From NCBI RefSeq assembly GCF_003576645.1, contig NC_044924.1:4289437-4353436 (forward strand): a stretch of 64,000 nucleotides of DNA, given 5' to 3'. The position numbers were made by a program, and so were the translations under genes. The DNA is from Ipomoea triloba (lineage: Eukaryota > Streptophyta > Magnoliopsida > Solanales > Convolvulaceae). The notes below the pieces were generated by a model, which was given only the letters and a program-made list of their open reading frames with translations, was not told where the DNA came from and ran no database searches. Shown piece after piece: positions 12,406 through 25,355 of the stretch (its first letter is position 1; each line of letters opens with the position of its first letter).

Positions 12406-12829
12406 AATAGTACTCAAAAAAAATTATTTAATTTAGACTAGTTCAAAAACTTATTATTCCATTAAAATTAAAATTAAATGTATCAATAATTATATAGTCT
12501 AAACTAGTTTGGTTGCAAAAAGAGGACAGGCAAGCTTAGCTGATAAAATTAGGAGTTCAACTGCTCAGGACACCTACGCTAAACACGTTATTTCATAGTA
12601 TATTCCAAAAAGAGGACAGGCAAGCTTAGCTGATAAAGTAGAAGTGATATAGGAACATATTTATGACAGTGAATCTCGAGTGTTTCAAGATCAAACTGAG
12701 AAAGACATAACAAATTGCGTTGTCCTATACATATATAAATCTATAGTGCAGATGAAATCTTGATTTACGTGAAAAATGAAAAAAGTTCACAATTATTATT
12801 TAAATGTGCGTTATGAGTGAAACTAGTTT

Positions 12830-13000
12830 GGTGATCTTGGTCAACAAAAGACTACAAAGGAGTAAATTAATTTAAGTTGTCCATAGTTAATAAATTTAAA
12901 TTAAAATAATTAATAAATAACTCTTATGAAGAATAAACATATTTAAAACTTTGTGATTACCAAATTAACTGTTGGATTAGTTTAGCGAGGGTTGCCTGAG
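12830..13000 (-). mobile_element. SINE family A remnant
   Basis: Plus-strand order matches the other copies: GTGATCTTGGTCAACAAAAG, then TTAATTTAAGTTGTCCATAG, then AAAACTTTGTGATTACC, ending GCGAGGGTTGCC. It is strongly diverged, with AT-rich drift in the middle. Confidence 0.5.
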
Positions 13001-16000
13001 GAGTTGTGCAGCATAAATTCCTTTGTTAGCTACATAGACATGGGCATGCTGAGAATTGAAGGAATCCCTAGAGCCCTAGAGGACTTGGCCTGGGTATTCG
13101 TGTCATCACACACCAAAAATCTCATTTCAAATTTTCTTTATCTTCTTTAAAAGGTTGAATCTCCAACTCCAAAGGTTCTCCACGTCTCGACTCGACAAAG
13201 CTTTTGGAAGAATGTAAATCATGGTAATTCAACTAAACACAGATGCTAAACCTTTCACATTTTCTTTATCGCTTCATTAATATTTTGCATTATAGAGTTC
13301 AATTGTAATATTAACTATACATACAAGGTTTTATATGCAAATTCCGTGAAAGTAATAATTAAATTGAACACAGATACATCGGGATATCACTCTGTTAAAA
13401 ATATATATGAAAAGATATAATGACTATAAGTAGAGATTTTTTTTTTTGGACAACATATATAATACACCATAGCATATTAAGCACGTACTACTATACATGC
13501 AAGAATTAAAAAGTTTGTATTTAATTTTTTTTTTTTAAACGTATAGTATTTCACTGTTTGGTAGCGATAATTCCAAAAGAAAGGGACAAGAGGGGAGCAT
13601 GTGGATGTCTATATCTCAATGTTTCTCTCGGCCCCAAGAAATTGTATGTGATTTAACAGTACAGTGCGTTTATTTGCATGGGAATATATATATTATTTGC
13701 TTTAGAGATCGAAAATGATGTAATCTTGATTAATTAAATTAAGTCGTCAATCTAATCTTTTTTAAAGAAAAAAGAAACTGAAAGAGTATAATATATTATG
13801 ATAAGTTTATGAGAAAATTAAGGTGAATAATTTGTCAGAAGATTATTATAAGGTGGGATCAAAAGAGGATCCATAGCATGTGGTGGCAGCTAAGGTGCAA
13901 AGCCAAAAGCAAAGCATATTTGAAGAGGGGAACAACATCCCCGATTTTGTAGTCCCCCTAGGGATATTGTCATACCCCCATCATCCAAACTCCCATCTTC
14001 ACATTCATCATTTCCTCACATTTGGATCCCACTCTCCACTTTATTATTATTATTATTATAAATTTATTGAGATCGGATTCACCATAAATTAGAACACTAA
14101 ATCTAAAAATATATATACAATATCTGAAATAATGGTCTAAATAATAAATATTATAGCACAAGTAATAATAATGCATAAATAAACAATAAATATTATAACT
14201 CAAGTAATAGACTAGTAATAATAATGCATACATTAGGAATTGAACCTTAGTGCTGATGAATTTGGGAGTTAAGACTACAAGCCACATACTAGACTAAAAA
14301 TGCTGTAATGATATATGCACGAGCTTAGCTTAGTGGTTTAATAGACAATATTTGAGAGAAGAAGAATGTTGTAATGATTAGACATGTGATGCATGCATGT
14401 CCAAAGGGGAGAAAATTGTTCAATTTTTATGGTGCTAAAGACCCTTTCATGGCTTGACAAGTGTGTGGTCTCAGTGACCTCTTATTTTAATTATTTTAAT
14501 TATACATGTGTCTCATCTTCACTCCCACTACTTTATTGTCAACACTCAACACCCATCGATTGAATATGTATAAAGTACCACACCTTTATACATAACTACA
14601 TAGGACGGTTGGGGTTTGTATATATTACCAGGTCATTAGGTTTGAACTAATTGAACCTAACTTTAATTTATAACTTATAAAAAACGTATACTTAACTAAT
14701 TTTATAACTTATAAAAAAATATTAAATATATCCCTATGTATGGTACTAGCTAGGAGGGCAAGGGAATGGCAAGTAGTGATCAAGTAAAAATATTGTAGGG
14801 TCACAACTAAAAATATATGGCTAAGATTCTAAGTTGTAACAAAACTAGATATACATACTACAACAAATCTTGCGAATTGACACTATATATATGGTACTTG
14901 TGTTAGTAGGATGAATGGTCACATTGAATATTGCGGGACCCAGGGTCTCTCAAAACAGTATAAGCAATGAGATAGATTAGCAAGCATGAAAGAAATCAAA
15001 TGCGCATATTAAAGGGTAGGTTTATTTTGTCCTTTGGGACAAAGAATATTTGTACCTTCATGTGATATTACGATGATGAAGACTGGATTTTAAAAAAAAA
15101 AATAAAAATTAGGGGCCGTAATCATATTTTAAAATAGTTTGGGATGAAAGCTCCTACTCCAATCAACCTGTACACATCAAAGTCCCCACCCTCAACTCCC
15201 AACAAATGTGCACAAGATGATGAAGAATTATATTTCTTTTTTAATTAATAGTGATGATATATAATTAACTTAAAAGAAAAAATATTGGAGATTTATCATT
15301 ATACATTAAATTCTCTCTTGATGGTTATATTGTTATTGGTAGGTAATTGGTTCATTAATCAAGGTGCACATATCACTCCCATTATATCTAAATATAGTTA
15401 TTAACGAAATGTCCCTTATATTTTATCAATGTCATATAATAGACACTCATTGATGGGTTGAGCTCTCAACATTTGAACGAAACTACGTACCAATCAAATT
15501 CATACTTGCAAGCTACTACGTGAGGACTAATAATCTAAAGTATTTTATTTAGAACTCGAGATTAAATTGTAATGTGTTTAGATTAGACCAAAATGTTTAA
15601 ATTAAACCATGCATGACAATTTATTTGGGTTAGCCCATATCCATGATCTCATCAAATACTAGTAAATTTCTTCACATTCAATTCGTCTTTCTCGTACAAA
15701 GGCAAATATTCTTATTCAACTTGTTTCCTGTTGCTTTGCATTTGTACTTAGGTGTTACTATATATATTCCTCTTCTTCAAATCAACAATATTACAATATG
15801 TTGGTTAGGTAAAAACGGTTGAGCAATACGTTCAGACACCAAACGCTCCTACTTCGGATATGCTATGTTTTATGGGCCAAATTTCTTTTGTTTGGACAAA
15901 ACTCTTTAAATCTCCATCTAACAGGGTTCATTGTATGTTCTTTCTAACAATATATTAATTATGAAATTTGTGTCCGAGGGAATGTGAATAAAATTCTTTT

Positions 16001-17729
16001 GCCGTGATTATATTATGTGTGATGGGTGAAGGTAGACCCCACTCTAATTGAGACATATAAACGACAAAAATATCATCAGAGTCCACTGGAGTGATATAAT
16101 TAATGTTACATTGGACAAGTGGCCCCAAAACTCTTGTGCCATTAATTAGCCATGTAATTATTGTTTTAATTTATTGTTAAACAAAGCTATCGTGGGAGAA
16201 AAATCATGGAATCAACCAGAAATTATATCATTGGAATTCCCTGTTTATAATGTTGTGTGTGGTGACGCGACAAAGATAATTATATATTTGTCCACCATAT
16301 TAAATTTATAATCTTAACAATGCGATAGAGATAATATCTAAAATGATCTCTCGAGTTAATCATGTTCGACCTAAATAGTGCACCTCCTGACCTATCAAAT
16401 TATGGAACTAGCCCCACCTAGATTGACCAATGGTTTCGTGTAACGCCCTCTCATATGTCTCATCATATCCGTCTGATTAAACTCGGTATGTATAGACATG
16501 TTGCGTGATCAAATTTGACCGAATGATTGGCAAGCACCACCTACCTCCTTCAGTGAGAATCTCATATTGTGTCATCTCACTCAATACTATAAAAAAAAGT
16601 CGGCTAACTTTTCATAGAGGGGGACTTTTAGAGCATGAATACAATCTTAGTACTACCTAACCTGTTGAGAGTTGTCCAGCCTGAAAACGCCAACATATCA
16701 TTGTGTACTGAAAACACTATATATATTCAATACATATATATCATTTTTAAACTCGTTTTATACTTTGGACTCTTATGCATCTAAATCATACTAAAAAATC
16801 ATACAAAAGGGTGATTTACATCACCACAAATATATTATAGTTTTAAAACGGTTCCTCAAATCTATAAAAATTTACTCAATGTATTCATCAATGTAAATAA
16901 CGAATGACTAAAATAAATAAATTTCACATAGTCAATGGACCAATTCAATTTGAATATTAGTTCCAATAATATGAAATATCTTCTCTACATACTTTGGCAT
17001 GAAAAGCTAAATAATTCAAGCAATGGTTATATATATTCCATTTTAATTGTATTTTGTGAACATGATTACAAGAAAAACTCGTTATCACTATCTGAAAGTA
17101 TGCATTATATTTTAACTGTGTAAATATTACTACGTATTACGTTAGAAATAATTTTTTGAGAGCGTTGCGTTAAAGTTATTATAAAAAATTGATAATTTAT
17201 AAAATAAAATGTTGTCACATCATGTTAGATCTCATCATCTCAAACAAATGCATGAATCATTCTTTATACAAATATCAACAGTGCTAACACTATAGATAAG
17301 ATACAGAAGATTTGGAGTGCATATATCATGAAATTTCCCATATAGGACCTGTCTGTTCTGCGGGACCATCAGAATGTTAGGCCAATCACGGATCACCAAT
17401 GTAATAACGTAACTATATCTTTATATATTTATTAGTGTGATATATTGTTACGTGTTTCAGTGAAATAAAAATTAATTTATATGAGCCTGTAATCCATGGA
17501 GATTCTCCCACTTTGGATTACTGCATTAATAATAAGATTACTTTAATGTAATGGCATGAAGATTATTATTATTATTATTATTATTATTTCTAATATGATG
17601 GGTCTAAGTAGAGCTGATAGTGCTAGTGGAAAGGGTCGTAAAGTTATTAATAAATTTGACTTTATTAGTTGGTAAAGTATTTGTACGGAGGCATTCATTA
17701 TTAGGTTGAAATTGAGATTTCTAATATAA

Positions 17730-17765
17730 ACTAGTTTTTCTTATGCGCGATGCGCAAAAAATAGG
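17730..17765 (-). repeat. Helitron-like 3' end
   Basis: On the minus strand this reads a short hairpin (TGCGC-ATC-GCGCA) followed by AAGAAAAACTAGT and then T. That is the Helitron 3' pattern: hairpin, CTRRT, insertion before T. The body would extend to the right, but I could not find its 5' TC end. Confidence 0.35.
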
Positions 17766-17924
17766 TGCCCGATATTAGTATTTTATATTAAAATTTTAAA
17801 TTTATTTAAATTTTAATATAGTAAATAATAATAATAATAATAATAATAATGTAAAATATTTTTATAAATTGGATATTTATATTTAAAAAAATAATTAACA
17901 TATAACTCTAATATTTAATGTGTA

Positions 17925-17957
<33 letters not shown>

Positions 17958-19463
17958 AGAAGATAAAAAAATATATGGTGGATGCATGTGCATGGTAACA
18001 ATAGTGGAAAAGATAACGGAAGTTATAACGGTAGGGGTGTATTTGTCCAAAATATTATATAGTACAACTTTTATAGCATAATATACAAAAAAATTTAACG
18101 AAAAAAACGGACATAAATGAGGGGTATAACCTTCATTCACATTTATTATGTTTTTAGATTTATCCTACATGTATATAACTATTGTATAAAGTTTAAATTC
18201 ATCGATTTTATTTTTTCAACTATTAAAAAAAATTTACCTTTAAATTTTTTTATAATAATATGTCCAAAAATAGCATATTTACATTTTTAAATAGTTAAAT
18301 ATCTAATAGATTTTTTAAAAATAAATAAATTGACCACATATATTATCGATCAGTCAGCCGACTAACAAATATGCTCATACAATCATATGCCAATACAATA
18401 TTTATTAATGAGTATACGTTCTATGTACATTTAATAATAATCGATTACAATAAGTAAAAAAAAACAAAAAACAAAAAAACTATTTATACATGCACCACAG
18501 TCTAATAGTCTATGATATTCAGAGCCGTCAAAACAGATTTAGCCCGTCGGGTTAGTCCGTCCCGCCGCGCGAAAATGGCAAACCCTTGATGTACATACTA
18601 CATATGTCTGAAAGCCCAACGGTCCATTATTAAGCATCGTTATTGGCCAATCTCCTCTAATAAAATCTGTGTGTCAAGCCTTCTAATAAAGCCCATAAAT
18701 CAGCCCAGAAAACTTATAAACGGCCCATTTAAAACACAGTATTAGTTTTTGTCAAAGTATAACAAAAACTTCATAAGATGTACATGCTATGCGCTACAAA
18801 AAACCTGGATTGAATTTTCTAAGTATAGCCATCAGATTCTACCCTCTGGTCAATAACATTGGACATTGTTGGGATTGTATGGGGAAAGTCTAGTTTGGGT
18901 CAAAGTGTTAAGGTCAACCTATGACCTGTAGTTAGAGTATTCAATTAATTGAATAGCGAAAAGTGAATGATTAAGCGGGCAGCTAGACGGGGTACGAATG
19001 TGTTGGCCCACCGATTGACTACCTTATAGTCATAAAACTAATAGGAGTATTTCAGGTCACAACCATTTCGAGGATATATGGCAAGTATATTGAGTTTGTG
19101 GTTGGTAGTTTTGAGGAACGGTTGAAGAATGTGGTGACAATTATACCAATGTTCCAAGGAGTCTTTCAATGGGAACAATTGTGGAGAGCTTTTGACTATT
19201 TGTGTTCTTGACTATTACATCCACAATCAAACAATTCAAACCAGCTCCCTCAATACAACATTCTTCACGTAAATTAAAACAAACATGACCTCTGCCCAGT
19301 TTTATCATGTTTTGCTCCACTCAACTTACCAAACATCTTCGGTTCACACACTCATATCTGGAATTTAGAATGTTATTTCATTTTCTAAGTACATTTCAAA
19401 TTTTCACATTCATATTCTTTATAGGGTAGGTCAAACATCCAAATCCACTAAATTTGCTTTCAT

Positions 19464-19663
19464 AGTAATTATTTTTTTAACCCAGTAAGGTAGCTCAAGT
19501 GGCAAGTAAGCTCTCTTTGTGAGGAGAAATTTTAGGAGAACCCGGGTTTAATTCTCACAAGTGACAATTCTTCCTGGGCAAGCTCCCGGAACGAACGTGG
19601 ATGGACCCCGGACGAAGAGAAAGACCCTGTAAATTTACCAAAAAAAAAAAGTAATTATTTTTT
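19464..19663 (+). mobile_element. tRNA-derived SINE (family C) with 14-bp target duplication
   Basis: The element proper is 19,478-19,649. It has a box A-like GGTAGCTCAAGTGGC, a box B-like CGGGTTTAATTCTC, a body with GGAACGAACGTGGATGGACC and a terminal A10 run. It is bracketed by exact 14-bp direct repeats AGTAATTATTTTTT at 19,464-19,477 and 19,650-19,663. Near-perfect flanks and tail suggest a fairly recent insertion. It differs from families A and B. Confidence 0.85.
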
Positions 19664-20591
19664 CACTCCAGACTTATCATATAACAAGATAACACAATCT
19701 CCGAGAATTAAGATAGAAGGTAAGAACGTTCAAATCCATAAGTTGCTATCTGGATTCGATCAAGATTGTATTTTTTATTTTTATTTTTCCTTTTGAAATG
19801 TAAAAATACTAAAATAAAGTTATTTCCTTTTTATAAACAAAATATAAGTTGACAAAGAAATTACATTGGAACCTAGAATAACGGTCAAACGGACATTGTA
19901 TGCTCTGTACCAAGAACTCAATACAAGTACTCCCAAATCTAACGACCAAATCCGTAGGTACATAACAAGTGGAATCCACGACAGAGAGGGGCGCGTTGGT
20001 GGGGAAGCGAAAGAGCAATTACTGTCTCATCGGGTGTTGGGAAAACTCAAAAAACTTACCCACAACAACACTCAAACGTCAGACTGTCAGAAAAAGAGGA
20101 CTTGTGCCCTGAGCCGCTGTAACAAATGAATTCCATTTTCATTTTAAATGAACTTTCTCTCTCCGCCGGTCCATCAGTCATCACCGCCCAAAGCCCGGTC
20201 AAAGTTACTCAAAACCATGGCCCCACCAGTCACCACCCACCACCACTTCCGCTGTCTCCTTCATCTCAGACACCACAAAATCTGCTATTTCCCGTTGTAC
20301 CCCTTCCTCCACGTGGGGGTCTGACACTACCACCCCTTCCGTTTTTACCGTTTTGCCCCCTTCATCTTCCTCGTTAAACCAATGACTCCGTGACACCATT
20401 CCCCATCAACACCTGCCAAAAGCCACTGTGCCACTCAATTCCTACTTCTTTCCCATCTTACGCAACCACCGTTACTGTTTTTCCCCCCTTCCCTTTTTAC
20501 CCTTTCCCCTTTCCTCTCTCGATATAATTTGAATTGACCATAATATGTTAAAAAAAAAAATGCTTGTAAAGTTTCATAAAAGACTAGTGTA
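19664..20591. other. Intergenic left of the copia element
   Basis: No supported gene. From about 20,140 to 20,520 the plus strand is very C- and T-rich (runs such as CCACCACCACTTCCGC), unlike the AT-rich surroundings. This could be old promoter or leader sequence, but no coding exon follows before the copia insertion. Open frames here are translations of that skewed composition. Confidence 0.45.
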
Positions 20592-20596
20592 TGATA

Positions 20597-20765
20597 TAAG
20601 AAGGAATAACTTATTATGTTGTGTTGACTGCTTCATCCTAGTTTGTAGGATTAGAATAAGTCTAGCTATTAATTGTTTCGTAGACTATGGAGTTTCAGTT
20701 GTATGCATGGCTATTTAAGCCTTCCAAACTTGTTAGTGAAATATATTCATTATTCTATTTCTATA
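20597..20765 (+). repeat. 5' LTR of the copia element
   Basis: 169 bp, starts TAAGAAGG and ends TTTCTATA. It contains a GGCTATTTAAGCC segment that probably serves as the TATA region. It matches the 3' LTR except at 6 positions. Confidence 0.92.
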
Positions 20766-20780
20766 TGGTATCAAGAGCCA
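20766..20780 (+). other. Primer-binding site
   Basis: TGGTATCAAGAGCCA abuts the 5' LTR. It matches the usual copia site complementary to initiator methionine tRNA, with one inserted A in the AGAGC part. Confidence 0.85.
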
Positions 20781-20842
20781 TACTCTAGCGAGAATTAATA
20801 TTTTTTTTTCCCCTCTTCCTTCATCTTGCTGTGTTGGTCATC

Positions 20843-21856
20843 ATGGCTTCTTCCTCAGACTTCCATATTATTCAAATCAATGCTCCTACCAATTTCCCCA
20901 TCAGATTAACATCATCTAACTTCCAAGTTTGGAGGAGACAAATTCAAGCTTCTCTCATTGGCTTGGGTTTGCTTGGGTATATTGATGGCATAAACCAGGC
21001 TCCTGCACAGTTTTCTGACGTTGCTCAGAAAGAAATCAATGTTGCTTACACCAGCTGGTTTAGACAAGATCAAACCATCCTAAATGCTATTTTAGGGAGC
21101 TGTTCAGACACAATTCAACCATTGATCTCATCAGCAGTGTCCTCGGCAATCGCATGGGACCGGTTAACATCCACCTTTGCCAGTTCCTCACCGTCTCGTA
21201 TTGTGTCCCTCAAAACAAAATTGGCTTCCAATCCCCAGAGTGGCTGTCCGGTTGAAGAGTATATCGATTAAATGTTCAGTATTGCAGAATCACTTGCACT
21301 TGCTCAACATCCAATAAGTGAGCAAGACCTGGTTGTTCATATTCTCACTCAATTAAATGATGAGTATGATCATATTGTTCCTGCCCTGCGTGTGCGTCCG
21401 GAGCCCATCACCTTCTCAGAACTAAAGGACGTGCTTGTTGAATTTGAGAGACAACAACGGAAGAAGGATGCTGCTAGACAATCTATGGTGGCTACGGTGA
21501 ATGTGACGCAAAGACAACATGGATTTCCAAACTCTGGCCGGAACGGTGCTAAATCGAATCGAGGTAACAATGGTCAATCTTTTTCACAGTATTCGCACTC
21601 ACGGAATTTCAATCAACAACGACGGAATGTGATCTGTAAGTTCTGTAATCTCACTGGTCATGAGACTCGTGAGCGTCGCAAGTTGCAACGTTTCTTGCGG
21701 GATAATAATGTCTCACTAGAAACTAAGTTTGGCACCAGGCCGGTAGTAAACACTACTACGACAACTACTGCTCATCATCAACAACCTTGGTTGTTTGATT
21801 CTGGTGCATCCCCATCATACTACTTCCGACTCTTCGGTGCTTCACTCTGTTACTGA
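20843..21856 (+). pseudogene. copia gag and protease start, broken
   Basis: Gag starts at the ATG at 20843 (MASSSDFHIIQINAP) and shows the copia gag core NFQVWRRQIQASLIGLGLLG. An in-frame TAA at 21,269-21,271 interrupts it, and the frame continues directly after. A nucleocapsid-type zinc knuckle follows (CKFCNLTGHETRER): the expected last Cys of CX2CX4HX4C is Arg (CGT in place of TGT). The protease active-site motif DSGAS appears near 21,800, after which the frame is lost. The product could not be a normal gag. Confidence 0.88.
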
Positions 21857-22968
21857 ATACGGTGGTCCAGACGAAATTCATTTGGGTGATGGTAAGTCCT
21901 TGTCAATTTCTCATACTGGCCAAGCTATTCTTCCTTCTCCTGACCGTGGTTTAGCCTTATCTAATGTCCTCTGTGTTCCTCAATTACAAAGAAACCTAGT
22001 CTCTGTTTCTAAACTTTGCAAGTCTAATAATGTCTCTGTTGAATTTTTTGATAAATATTTTGTTGTGAAGGATCAATCCACGGGGCGCTACTTCTGCAAG
22101 GGAGGAACGTGCATGATGTGTATAGTGCTCCCATTTCATTCCCACCACAAATAAATGCGGCTACCAAGTCCTCTCTTACAAGTTGGCATCACACTCTAGG
22201 TCACCCATCTAATAAAACTCTTGCTCAGGTACTCAGAAGTGCCAATATTCCCTTTCGGCCTACTCTGATTTATATTGTAAGTCTTGCTTAAGCAACAAGA
22301 GTCACAAGTTACCATTCTATAATAATTCCATGACTAGTACAAGACCTCTTGAATTATTGTATTCTGATGTTTGGTGTACTAATCAAAAATCGGTTGATGG
22401 ATTTTATTATTATGTGATATTTGTGGACCATTTCACCAAATATATTTGGTTGTTTCCCCTGGTCAAAAAATCGGATGTGTACTCAGTGTTTACACACTTT
22501 AAAACTCTGGTTGAAAATAAGTTCAAACACAAAATTGTCACTCTATTTTCGGACAATGGAGGTGAGTTTCAAAAGTTAAAACCATTGTTAAGCTCATGTG
22601 GCATATCTCATTTTACTAGTCCCCCGCATACTCCTGAGCACAATGGAGTGGCTGAACGCCGTCTTCGACACATTGTCGACACGGGGTTAACCTTACTGCA
22701 TCATGCGTTTATGCCTTTAGAGTTTTGGTCACACGCGTTTCAAACAGCAGTGTACCTTATTAACCGGTTACCTACTCCGATCCTCAACGGTTCAACCCCC
22801 TTGCATGCATTGTTTGGTATAACACCTAAGTACTCCAAACTCAAACCATTTGGGTGTTTATGCTTTTCCCTTGGTTACGGCCTTATACTAGTTCAAAGAT
22901 ACAACCCCGGTCCAAACCGTGTGTATTTTTGGGCTACTCAACTACTCAGTCTGCATTCAAGTGTTTAG
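21795..22968 (+). pseudogene. copia protease remainder, GAG-pre-integrase and integrase, frameshifted
   Basis: The protein continues in three frames. First, 21,840-22,154 gives the protease C-terminal part and linker (LSNVLCVPQLQRNLVSVSKL). Then 22,109-22,291 gives the pre-integrase motif WHHTLGHPS. Then 22,330-22,968 gives the integrase core with its acidic triad: the first D in YSDVW, the second in SDNGGE and E in HNGVAERR. Each change of frame is a break; the zinc-binding part between GHPS and the integrase core is damaged by stops near 22,290. The integrase frame shifts again near 22,860. Confidence 0.87.
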
Positions 22969-25186
22969 ATCATGTTACAGGTCGAGTCTACTTGTCGCGT
23001 CATGTTCGGTTTGTACCCACTGAGTTTCTTTTTCAGGCACTAACACGGACACGAGTTTCTCCAGCAGAAGTAGTTGGTTCACAAAATAAAAAGGTAGTTC
23101 CTTATTCTATTTTCTCTCCACCCTTAGCTGATTTATTATCACAGCAACACACCACCTTCCCGTCTTCTCCAGTTATGACGCCACAACCAAGCTCCAATCC
23201 TCTAGCCAATTCCATGTCACCAGCTAACAATGAGTTAACAACCTCCCCTTTGCCTACACCAATTTCCACGCCACAAACCACTCCCATGCAGCAAGCTTCT
23301 TCCACGTCACAAGCCCAACCATTATCACAAAACAATTACCAGCCTACTGTCTCGACAAACTCCACCCCCCAATCTTTATCTCAAAACAATTCACAAATGG
23401 CTTTGCATGATCCAGTAATTCCAACGCCACAACCTAGTGTGCAATCCCCAGCTTCACAATCCCAAACAGCCGAGTCTGAGTCTACTGCATCTGTTTCTCA
23501 GCCAGCAACACAGGTTCTGGATCGAACTAATGACGTTACGCAAGCTCCGATCGTGAGACGATCACAACGTAATAAAAAGCCCAATCCTAAATACTATAAT
23601 GATGGGTTTATTAATATGACTACTGCACATGCTTTAACCCCTCTGTTGGAACCAATAACAGTGAGTAAAGCACAACAATCACCGTATTGGCGTAATGCAA
23701 TGAATGATGAGTTTCAAGCATTACTCAAGAACGAAACATGGGAGCTTGTTCCTCCAACGTCTCAACCTCCGATTGGATGCAAATGGGTGTTCCGAATTAA
23801 ACGAAAACCGAATGGGTCTATTGATCGGTATAAAGCTCGATTAGTGGCGAAGGGGTACTTACAGGAACATGGTAAGGATTATTTTGATACATTAAGTCCG
23901 GTCGCGAAGCCAGCAACGATAAGGATTGTGCTATCCATTGCGCTGGCGCGTAATCGGCCGTTACTACAACTGGATGTGAATAATGCATTTTTGCATGGAA
24001 CGCTTACAGAAGAGGTTTATATGAAGCAGCCTCCAGGATTCTGCGATCCACTGAGACCGAAACATGTGTGCCGTTTAAAAAAGGCAATTTATGGTCTTAA
24101 GCAGGCTCCCCGCGCCTGGTATATGGAATTATCGTCCTTTTTAATTTCATTTGGGTTCAGGAGATCGCTGGCTGACTACTCTCTCTTTATTTATTAGTCT
24201 GATGATATTGTGACATATTTTATGGTGTACGTAGATGATATGATTTTAACAGGAAGTTCTCCTGTGTTCTTGGATCAGTTTGTTAATTCCTTGGCAGCTC
24301 GGTTCTCTCTTAAGGACCTGGGTCCTTTGCATCACTTTCTTGGGGTTGAGCTAGTTTCGACTCCCGCCGGTATCTTTCTTTCTCAAGCTCAGTATATTAC
24401 TGATATTCTCAAAGAATTTCAAATGCAGGATGCTAAGTCAATTTCTACTCCTGGTTCGGCTACTGAGCTCCACAGTGATGATGGTTCAGCCTTGGTGGAT
24501 GGCACTCAGTACCGCCGTGCAGTGGGTCTTTTGCAATACCTATCCATCACTAGGCCAGATGTCAGTTTTATTGTTAACCGTCTATCGCAGTTTTTTACTG
24601 CCCCGACCTTGTTGCATTGGCAAGGGGTTAAACGTCTGCTACGCTATCTCAAGGGCACCGTGTGTCATGGCTTGTTTTTACGCCGAGGATCAAGCCTGAC
24701 TCTCACCGCTTTTTCAGATTCGAGCTGGGGCGGGGTCCATGATGGAGGACGTTCAACGATAGGGTATGTCGGTGTATCTAGGTTCTAACATTATTTCTTG
24801 GCACTCGGTCCATCAGAAAGCTGTTGCTCGCTCATCTACCGAAGCTGAGTATCGGGCTCTTGCGAATGTGGCAGCTGAGGTAGTTTGGTTGCGGAACTTA
24901 TTGCTTGATCTGGGTATACAGCTTTCTAGTACACCTGCTCTATATTGTGACAACGTTGGGGCCACTTATGTGTGTAAGAATCCGGTGTATCATTCCCAGA
25001 TGAAACATCTTGCTCTAGATTATTTCTTTGTTCGCGACCTGGTCAGTAATGGGGCATTACGGGTTCATTATATTCGCACGCAGGATCAAGTGGCTGATAT
25101 GCTTACCAAGTCTTTGCCACGCCGCTCTTATGAAGGTTTCCGTTCCAAGCTGGGTGTCTCTGATGGATCCACCATCTTGCGGGGCG
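22854..25186 (+). pseudogene. copia integrase tail, reverse transcriptase and RNase H, broken
   Basis: 22,854-24,197 holds the integrase tail (CVFLGYS), a Gln/Ser/Pro-rich linker and the reverse transcriptase start (WELVPPTSQPPIGCKWVFRIK, LDVNNAFLHGTL, AIYGLKQAPRAWY). A TAG at 24,195-24,197 stops the frame. The same frame then resumes with the catalytic YVDDM motif near 24,230 and runs to 24,788. A further frameshift near 24,770 leads to RNase H (RSSTEAEYRALA, LYCDNVGA, DQVADMLTKSL). One D of the usual LDVKNAFLHG motif context is retained, so decay seems recent. Confidence 0.88.
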
Positions 25187-25355
25187 TAAGAAGGAATAAC
25201 TTATTATGTTGTGTTGACGGCTTCATCCTAGTTTGTAGGATTAGAATAAGTCTAGCTATTAACTGTTTCGTAGACTATGGAGTGTCAGTTGTATGCATGG
25301 CTATTTAAGCCTTCCAAACCTGTTGATGAAATATATTCATTATTCTATTTCTATA
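25187..25355 (+). repeat. 3' LTR of the copia element
   Basis: 169 bp, same ends as the 5' LTR (TAAG... to ...CTATA), preceded by GGGGCG. Six base differences from the 5' LTR give about 3.6% divergence by hand count. Confidence 0.92.

Larger units (their letters stand above)
11480..19463. other. Long gene-free AT-rich stretch
   Basis: About 8 kb without a supportable gene. It holds SINE remnants (12,273-12,405 and 12,830-13,000), a near-duplicate 30-bp segment at about 12,515 and 12,606, and trinucleotide (TTA/AAT) microsatellites around 14,041-14,058, 17,562-17,588, 17,825-17,850 and 17,927-17,955. There is also a repeat shared with 55.1 kb (14,090-14,560) and a Helitron-like end at 17,730. 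All open frames are short and low-complexity. Confidence 0.55.
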
